From Longimicrobium terrae (GTDB lineage: Bacteria; Gemmatimonadota; Gemmatimonadetes; Longimicrobiales; Longimicrobiaceae), in contig NZ_JACHIA010000018.1 in NCBI RefSeq assembly GCF_014202995.1, positions 56,942 to 120,941 of the forward strand: 64,000 bases of DNA, written 5' to 3'. The notes beneath the pieces are model-generated. The model was not told the origin of the DNA, made no database searches, and saw only the letters and a list, made by a program, of their open reading frames with translations. Shown here piece by piece: positions 58,747-64,000 of this stretch (its first letter is position 1; each line of letters opens with the position of its first letter). The position numbers and the translations under genes were made by a program.

Positions 58747-61700
58747 TCAGTCCTTGTCGCCCACGCGGCCGATGGCCACCGTTCCCGTGACGCCGTCCAG
58801 GTCAATCTCGCGCGAAGCCTCGTACCGCTCGAATTCGACGACGCTGCCGTGCTCCACCTCGACGGCTAGAACTTCTCCCGCCACGAAGTCGCCCCAGCGC
58901 TCGGCCACGTCCAGGATCTCCCCATCGCCAAAGATTCCCAGGCTGATGCGGTCGCTGACGTGGAACCCGCTTTCCTTGCGCAGGTTCTGCACGCGGTTGA
59001 CGAGTTCGCGCGCCAGTCCCTCCAGCCGCAGCTCCGGCGTGAGGGTGGGATCGAGCGCGATGGTGAAGCCGCCCTCCGCCGCGATGGCGAACGCGCCGCG
59101 CGCGCCCTGCACGATCTCCAGGTGCTCGCCGGTGATCTCCAGCTCCTCGCCATCCACCGTCACCGTGAGCCGCTCGCCGCGGCGGAAGGCGGAGAGCGCA
59201 TCTGACGCCAGCGCGCGCACGGCGTCACCCACCCGCGGCGTCCGCTTGCCGAACGCGGCGCCGAGGGCCTTGAAGATGGGCCGCGCGCTGAAGGTCACCA
59301 GCTCTTCGGCGCGATGCATGAACTCCACCGCGTGCACGTTCAACTCGTCCCGAAGAATGCCGAGCAGCGTGTCGTCCACCTCATATCCGTCCGGCACGAC
59401 GGCGTACACGGTCCCCAGCGGCTGGCGGACGCGGATGCTCACCTGCTCGCGCGCGGCCCGGCCCAGGGTGGAGAGCGTGCGGACGGCGTTCATCCCGCGC
59501 TCCAGCTGTTCATCCCTCGCGCCCGCGTCCACGGCGGGAAAGGAGGAGAGGTGCACGGATTCGCCGGTGAGGGCGGTGTGCAGCCACTCCGACAGGAACG
59601 GGGCGACGGGCGCCATCAGCTGCGCCGTGGTCACCAGCGCGGTGCGCAGCGTGGCGAACGCGGCCTGCGTGTCCGCCCGGTCCGCGCTCCCCCAGAAGCG
59701 GTCGCGCGAACGGCGCACGTACCAGTTGGAAAGGTCGTCCGTGACGAAGTCGCTCACCGCGCGCACGGCGTGCGTCAGATTGTAGCCCTCCAGATCCGCC
59801 GTCACCTCCGCCGTCACGCTCGCCAGGCGCGACAGGAGCCAGCGGTCCAGCACGCCGCGATCGGCCGGCGCGGGAACCTCCGCATCGGCCGAAAATCCCT
59901 CCAGATTCGCATACAGCGCAAAGAAGCGGTACGTCTGGCGCAGCGTGTCGAACGTCTTGCGCTGCACGTCCTTTACGCCGTCCGGATCAAAGCGCTTGGG
60001 CAGCCACGGGTGCGACGAGCCCAGCAGGTACCAGCGAATGGCGTCCGCGCCGAACTGCTCGACGGCTTCGGCCGGATTGACCGTGTTGCCGCGCGACTTG
60101 CTCATCTTCTGCCCGGCGGCGTCCAGCACCAGGTCGTTGACGACCACGTTGCGGTACGCCGGGCCGCGGCCCAGCAGCGTGCTGATGGCCAGCAGCGAGT
60201 AGAACCATCCGCGCGTCTGGTCCACGCCCTCGCAGATGAAGTCCGCGGGAAACTGGCGCTCCTGCAGATCCTTGTTCTCGAACGGATAGTGGTGCTGCGC
60301 AAAGGGCATGGCGCCGCTGTCGAACCACACGTCGATCACTTCGGGCGTGCGCCGCATCGTCCCGCCGCACTCGCACGGGAACGTCACCTCATCGACGTAC
60401 GGGCGATGCGGATCGGGAAGCTCGGCCAGCCCGCTCTTCTCGCGCAGTTCATCGAACGAACCGATGAAGTAAACGTGCGACGGATCCGTCTCGCACACCC
60501 ACGCGGGGAGCGGCGTGCCCCAGAAGCGGTTGCGGCTGATGGCCCAGTCCACGTTGTTTTCCAGCCACTCGCCGAACCGGCCGGCGCCCACCTCGGGCGG
60601 GAACCAGCGGATTTCGGCGTTGTTCGCCATCATCTGCTCGCGCACCTGCGTGGTGCGGATGAACCACGAATCGCGCGCCATGTACAGCAGCGGGCTTCCG
60701 CAACGCCAGCAGTGCGGATAGCTGTGCTCCTCGCGCGACGAGCGGAACACGCGGCCCAGGCGCTTGAGTTCGATGACGAGATCGGTATCCGCGTCCTTGG
60801 CGAACACACCCGCGACCAGCGGGATGCCTTCCTTGAAGCGCCCGCGGTCGTCCAGCGGCATGATGATCGGCAGGCCGACCTCCTGCCCCAGCTTGTAGTC
60901 GTCCGCGCCGAAGGCGACAGCCGTGTGCACGATGCCGGTGCCGTCCTCCGCCGTCACCCACTCGGCGGGATACACCTTCCACGCGCGGTCCACCACCTCG
61001 TCCGCGAAGCCGACGGGGTTCGCCCAGTCCAGCGGCCGGCGGTAGCGCAATCCGACCAGTTCCGAGGCGGAAAAGGTGCGGACGATCCCTTCTTCCGAGC
61101 CGAACAGGGGCGCCACGCGGGCGCGGGCCAGCACGTAGCTCCGCTCCTCGTGCAGCACTTCCGCGTACTCGAACTCCGCGTTGACGGCGAGCGCCACGTT
61201 GCTGACGACGGTCCACGGCGTGGTGGTCCACACCAGGAACTCGCGGCCGTCCGGCTCGCCGTCCGCGCCCAGGATGGGGGCGGTGAAGTAGAGCGACGGG
61301 TCCTTTACGTCCTTGTAGCCCAGCGCCAGCTCGTGCGACGACAGGCCGGTGCCGCAGCGCGGGCAGTACGGCAGCACCTTGTGGCCCTTGTAGAACAGGC
61401 CGCACTCGCTGATCTGCTTGAGCAGCCACCAGACGGACTCGATGTATTCCGGCTGATAGGTGACGTACGGGCGCGAGTAGTCCAGCCAGTAGCCGATGCG
61501 CGCGCTGAAGCGTTCCCACTCTTCGGTGTAGGTGAGCACGCTTTCGCGGCACACCTCGTTGAAGCGGGCGATGCCGATTTCCTCGATCTCGCGCTTGCCG
61601 CTGATCCCCAGCTTCTTTTCCGCCTCGATCTCCACCGGCAGGCCGTGCGTGTCCCACCCCGCGATGCGCGGAACGTGACGCCCTTGCATGGTGCGGAAGC

Positions 61701-61908
61701 GCGCGACGGCGTCCTTGATGGTGCGCGAAAAAACGTGGTGAATGCCGGGGCGGCCGTTGGCCGTGGGCGGGCCCTCGAAGAACACGAAGGGCTCGCCGTC
61801 CTGGGTGCGCTCCAGGCTCTGGCGAAAGGTGTCCTCGGCCGTCCAGCGGCCCAGGACCTCTTCTTCCAGCGCGTTGACCGACGGGGGAAGCTCGGGAAAG
61901 TTCTTCAT
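58747..61908 (-). CDS. ileS: Isoleucyl-tRNA synthetase with GXHH signature
   Basis: Charges tRNA-Ile and edits valine. The 1053-residue enzyme starts MKNFPELPPSVNALEEEVLGRW. The class I signature normally written HXGH is here G55-I-H-H58 (PGIHHVF), a permuted GXHH form. WDTHGLPVEIEAEKKLG, YCPRCGTGLSSHE and the KMSKSRGN loop (in AGQKMSKSRGN) follow, so it is otherwise a full enzyme. By memory it resembles the Thermus-like/IleRS2 type rather than the E. coli type. It heads the ileS-lspA-rluD operon. Confidence 0.97.
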   Translation of the reverse strand: MKNFPELPPSVNALEEEVLGRWTAEDTFRQSLERTQDGEPFVFFEGPPTANGRPGIHHVFSRTIKDAVARFRTMQGRHVPRIAGWDTHGLPVEIEAEKKLGISGKREIEEIGIARFNEVCRESVLTYTEEWERFSARIGYWLDYSRPYVTYQPEYIESVWWLLKQISECGLFYKGHKVLPYCPRCGTGLSSHELALGYKDVKDPSLYFTAPILGADGEPDGREFLVWTTTPWTVVSNVALAVNAEFEYAEVLHEERSYVLARARVAPLFGSEEGIVRTFSASELVGLRYRRPLDWANPVGFADEVVDRAWKVYPAEWVTAEDGTGIVHTAVAFGADDYKLGQEVGLPIIMPLDDRGRFKEGIPLVAGVFAKDADTDLVIELKRLGRVFRSSREEHSYPHCWRCGSPLLYMARDSWFIRTTQVREQMMANNAEIRWFPPEVGAGRFGEWLENNVDWAISRNRFWGTPLPAWVCETDPSHVYFIGSFDELREKSGLAELPDPHRPYVDEVTFPCECGGTMRRTPEVIDVWFDSGAMPFAQHHYPFENKDLQERQFPADFICEGVDQTRGWFYSLLAISTLLGRGPAYRNVVVNDLVLDAAGQKMSKSRGNTVNPAEAVEQFGADAIRWYLLGSSHPWLPKRFDPDGVKDVQRKTFDTLRQTYRFFALYANLEGFSADAEVPAPADRGVLDRWLLSRLASVTAEVTADLEGYNLTHAVRAVSDFVTDDLSNWYVRRSRDRFWGSADRADTQAAFATLRTALVTTAQLMAPVAPFLSEWLHTALTGESVHLSSFPAVDAGARDEQLERGMNAVRTLSTLGRAAREQVSIRVRQPLGTVYAVVPDGYEVDDTLLGILRDELNVHAVEFMHRAEELVTFSARPIFKALGAAFGKRTPRVGDAVRALASDALSAFRRGERLTVTVDGEELEITGEHLEIVQGARGAFAIAAEGGFTIALDPTLTPELRLEGLARELVNRVQNLRKESGFHVSDRISLGIFGDGEILDVAERWGDFVAGEVLAVEVEHGSVVEFERYEASREIDLDGVTGTVAIGRVGDKD

Positions 61909-62075
61909 CGACCGATCTGATGACGACAACGCCGCGCGGGGCGGCGGATAAGCGCGAAACCCGGAATATAACGCGCCCGGCAAGCGCCGCGACCCCGATG
62001 GCCGTAAACTGTCCGGAACGATCCCGACACACTCAATGATTGGTCCCGGACCACGACTAACAGGAAGAAGGCAGC

Positions 62076-62774
62076 ATGAAGAACAAAGGCGAAGAGTCCA
62101 TGAACCTGGTTGACCGCGCATGGCAGATCTGGCCGCTCCTGGTGCACGCCGCGCGAAATCGCCAGACGCTGACCTATGAGATGATCGCGCAGCTTACGGG
62201 GATGGCGACACCGGGGGTGGGCGGCGTTCTCGAACCGATCCAGTCGTATTGCCTGCTCAACAAGCTTCCCGCCCTGACTGCGCTGGTCGTGAGCAAGAAG
62301 TCCGGACTTCCGGGAACCGGGTTCATCGCGGCGCAAGACGTTCCGCGGGAATTCGTGCGCATCTTCAGGCACAACTGGACCGCGCTACCCTGCCCCGGTC
62401 CCGCCGCGCTCGCCGAAGCGGTCCAGCGACTTCCATCCAACGGCATCTCTTTGGACGAGCAAGCGCCGTCCGCTAAGCCCTCGCCTTCGTCCCCGAAGAG
62501 AGTCCGGGACCAGGCGTTGGCGGGTAAATTCGAGTCTCTGCGGATTCACCTCCAAGCGCAGCAGGCTGGCAGAGTCAGGATGACTTTTTCGGAAATCGTC
62601 GATATGATCGGTGTGCCCCTCCCACAATCGGCGTTTACGCACCGCGCTTGGTGGAGCAATCCATCGGATACAAGCAATCGTCGGCATGCGGCCGCGTGGA
62701 TGGCCACAGGGTTCCGCGTCACGGATCTGAACCAGGATCGTGAGTCCGGCTGGGTGGTGTTCGAACGCCCGTAG
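62076..62774 (+). CDS. Two-domain protein with DUF7662-like C terminus
   Basis: A 232-residue soluble protein. The N-terminal part (LTYEMIAQLTGM...VLEPIQSYCLLNKLPALTALVVSKKSGLPGTGF) is a pattern I know from proteins near restriction and defence genes. The C-terminal part after a Pro/Ser linker (TFSEIVDMIGVPLPQSAFTHRAWWSNPSDTSNRRHAAAWMATGFRV) fits DUF7662. AGGAAGAAGG lies just before ATG 62076. It is followed by the MmeI-like gene on the same strand, and diverges from ileS. Function unknown; defence association is inference. Confidence 0.8.
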   Translation: MKNKGEESMNLVDRAWQIWPLLVHAARNRQTLTYEMIAQLTGMATPGVGGVLEPIQSYCLLNKLPALTALVVSKKSGLPGTGFIAAQDVPREFVRIFRHNWTALPCPGPAALAEAVQRLPSNGISLDEQAPSAKPSPSSPKRVRDQALAGKFESLRIHLQAQQAGRVRMTFSEIVDMIGVPLPQSAFTHRAWWSNPSDTSNRRHAAAWMATGFRVTDLNQDRESGWVVFERP

Positions 62775-62903
62775 CACTGGAGTCCAGCAGCGGTAGAATT
62801 GCTTCGACGCCCCCCGCCACCCTTCTGTCAGGGCGAATCGCCGTTACCGACCCGACCTGGCTCTTGCGCCAGCCAGCCACATCCTCTTCAGCGACCTACA
62901 TTC

Positions 62904-63665
62904 GTGCATCCACAAAGCCCCGTCCTGCGCGCCCTCGCTGAAAAGTGGGACGCCGTTCCCGCCGCCGAGCGCGCGAACTTTCAGTCGTACGCCACCGAGT
63001 TCTGCGCCGCGCTGGGCGTGGCGCTCCCGCAGCCACGCGGGTCGGGGTACGAATTCGAGTACCCGGTCACCACCACCGACCGGCGCACGGGCAAGGACGC
63101 GACAAACTTCATCGACCTGTATCACCAGGGCCGGTTCATTCTGGAGGCCAAGCACACCGACGCGGGATTGGGCGCGGACCGCGTGCTGGGCGCGGCGTAC
63201 GGACAAGCCAAGGGCTACGCGGGTGACGTCCCGCACGCGCCGCCGCCGTACCTGATGGTGATGAACATCGCGCGCACCCTGCTGGTGTGGGATCGTTGGA
63301 GCGGCAACTATGGCGGCGTGAACGCGTCCCGCCGCATCGACCTGCGCACGCTTTGGCAGCGCGACGACGACATCGAGTTCCTGCGCACCGTATGGAACGA
63401 TCCGGATTCGCTGAATCCCGCCATCCGCGGCCGCGTGGTGACGCGCGAGGTCGCCGAGCGGCTGGCCAAGCGCTCCGCCTCGCTGGAAGGGCGGGGCCTG
63501 GACGGCGAACGCGTTGCGCGGTTCCTCATGCGCTGCGTGTTTACCATGTTTGCCGAAGACGTAGGACTACTACAAGGAAAACCGTTCCAAACGGCACTGC
63601 AGGCAATCGGGGGGGGGGGGGGGGGTAAATCACACAACACCAACAGGTTACAGAGAAACACCTGA
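62904..63665 (+). CDS. MmeI-like restriction-modification enzyme, N-terminal part before a frame break
   Basis: About 235 residues match the start of MmeI-type DNA methyltransferases/type IIG enzymes: a nuclease-like N-terminal domain (FQSYATEFCAALGVALPQPRG, NFIDLYHQGRFILEAKHTDAG) and the helical connector (VARFLMRCVFTMFAEDVGLLQGKPFQTAL). The frame then enters 17 consecutive G and ends in 17 unrelated residues. Start GTG 62904 fits the family; an upstream TTG is possible. The first 640 bases are GC-rich like the rest of the window; from about 63550 codons change (CTA, GGA, CAA, AAA). Confidence 0.8.
   Translation: MHPQSPVLRALAEKWDAVPAAERANFQSYATEFCAALGVALPQPRGSGYEFEYPVTTTDRRTGKDATNFIDLYHQGRFILEAKHTDAGLGADRVLGAAYGQAKGYAGDVPHAPPPYLMVMNIARTLLVWDRWSGNYGGVNASRRIDLRTLWQRDDDIEFLRTVWNDPDSLNPAIRGRVVTREVAERLAKRSASLEGRGLDGERVARFLMRCVFTMFAEDVGLLQGKPFQTALQAIGGGGGGKSHNTNRLQRNT
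63609..63625 (+). repeat. Run of 17 G inside the MmeI-like gene
   Basis: A homopolymer of 17 G. Removing one G, or adding two, would join the upstream frame to the downstream one with no stop until 63924. Such tracts are typical phase-variation switches in methyltransferase genes, and are also common places for sequencing error or false assembly joins. Confidence 0.9.
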
Positions 63666-63924
63666 CGCAACCGATTTTACTCGCGGCCTGACTGCTCTGT
63701 GGCAGGCGATGGACCAAGGGGGAATTTTCGGATGGCAGAGACTACTTAGGTTCAACGGGCGGTTCTTTGCCGATGCCGAGGTCCTGCCGATGAATGCGGG
63801 CGACTTGGCCGCACTGCATGACGCCGCGCAGGCAAACTGGCAGTACGTTGAGCCAACTATATTCGGCACACTGCTGACGCGGGCGTTAGATCCCAAGGAG
63901 CGCCATCGCCTAGCAGGGCGCTAA
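63626..63924 (+). pseudogene. Out-of-frame continuation of the MmeI-like enzyme
   Basis: In the next frame the MmeI family pattern continues: LWQAMDQGGIFGWQRLLRFNGRFF, then ANWQYVEPTIFGTLLTRALDPKERHRL. After that the family expects LGAHYTP and the methyltransferase domain; instead the frame stops at 63924 next to a run of six A, and nothing recognisable follows to the window edge. It is a broken or mis-joined gene. Confidence 0.7.
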
Positions 63925-64000
63925 AAAAGTGGTCGTTTGCTGGCGCGGATCCGAAATGCAGGTCCAAAAAAAGTTCTGCTCGGTGCCCAGAGGAAAGCCG

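Overview
The window is a high-GC bacterial chromosome segment in which almost every gene lies on the minus strand. Only a lipid-kinase-like gene near 22.4 kb and two genes at the extreme right (62.1-63.9 kb) are on the plus strand. Gene content and intergenic repeats suggest a Gemmatimonadota bacterium of the Longimicrobium type: meso-DAP peptidoglycan, a TonB-dependent receptor, an MglA/MglB polarity module, chemosensory genes with PATAN (DUF4388) and TPR proteins, and many GC-rich palindromic repeats. That placement is inference from memory; no marker gene was compared.

Layout, left to right. 1-2.2 kb: recA (3' end outside the window) and a threonine aldolase. 2.8-22.2 kb: a division and cell-wall (dcw) cluster read right to left, mraZ-small ORF-rsmH-ftsL-ftsI-murE-murF-mraY-murD-ftsW-murG-murC-ftsQ-ftsA-ftsZ, then an M23 endopeptidase, hisA and a small L7/L12-like protein. 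Five MraZ boxes sit upstream of mraZ. Most genes are joined by 1-4 base stop/start overlaps. The exception is a roughly 400 bp repeat-bearing insert between murG and murC. 22.4-39 kb: accessory and housekeeping genes: lipid kinase, a TonB-dependent receptor with a fused periplasmic-type tail, a pilin-like protein, an S1/P1 nuclease, a large hybrid sensor kinase, mtgA, an O-antigen-ligase-like protein, small proteins, tRNA-Val(TAC), an MA-like peptidase and a VapBC-like pair.

39.2-57.1 kb is the most distinctive region: a chemosensory and polarity supercluster. From a strong promoter at 57.06 kb it runs cheW-cheY-cheA-cheC-TPR-PATAN/TPR-TPR/roadblock-roadblock-mglB-mglA. After a 0.7 kb repeat-filled gap it continues with a DnaA-like AAA+ ATPase-PATAN/TPR-cheR-cheD-cheB-cheW-cheW-TPR. 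It holds a complete excitation and adaptation set but no receptor (MCP), and it ends in a Ras-like GTPase switch rather than flagellar genes. I infer that it sets cell polarity, surface motility or type IV pili in response to a signal sensed by receptors encoded elsewhere.

57.2-61.9 kb: ileS-lspA-rluD; the IleRS carries the permuted GXHH form of the class I signature. 61.9-64 kb: a plus-strand pair resembling restriction/defence genes. It has a two-domain protein with a DUF7662-like end and an MmeI-like enzyme whose frame breaks at a run of 17 G. Base composition drops across that break, so recombination, phase variation or an assembly join are all possible.

Intergenic DNA carries four repeat families: (A) about 80 bp hairpin arms, twice in inverted pairs; (B) a 67 bp element beginning with a C/G-run hairpin; (C) GTGCGTGAGTGC clusters; (D) AGTCCGC-loop-GCGGACT doublets with compensatory stem changes. 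No rRNA, CRISPR array or insertion sequence was seen.
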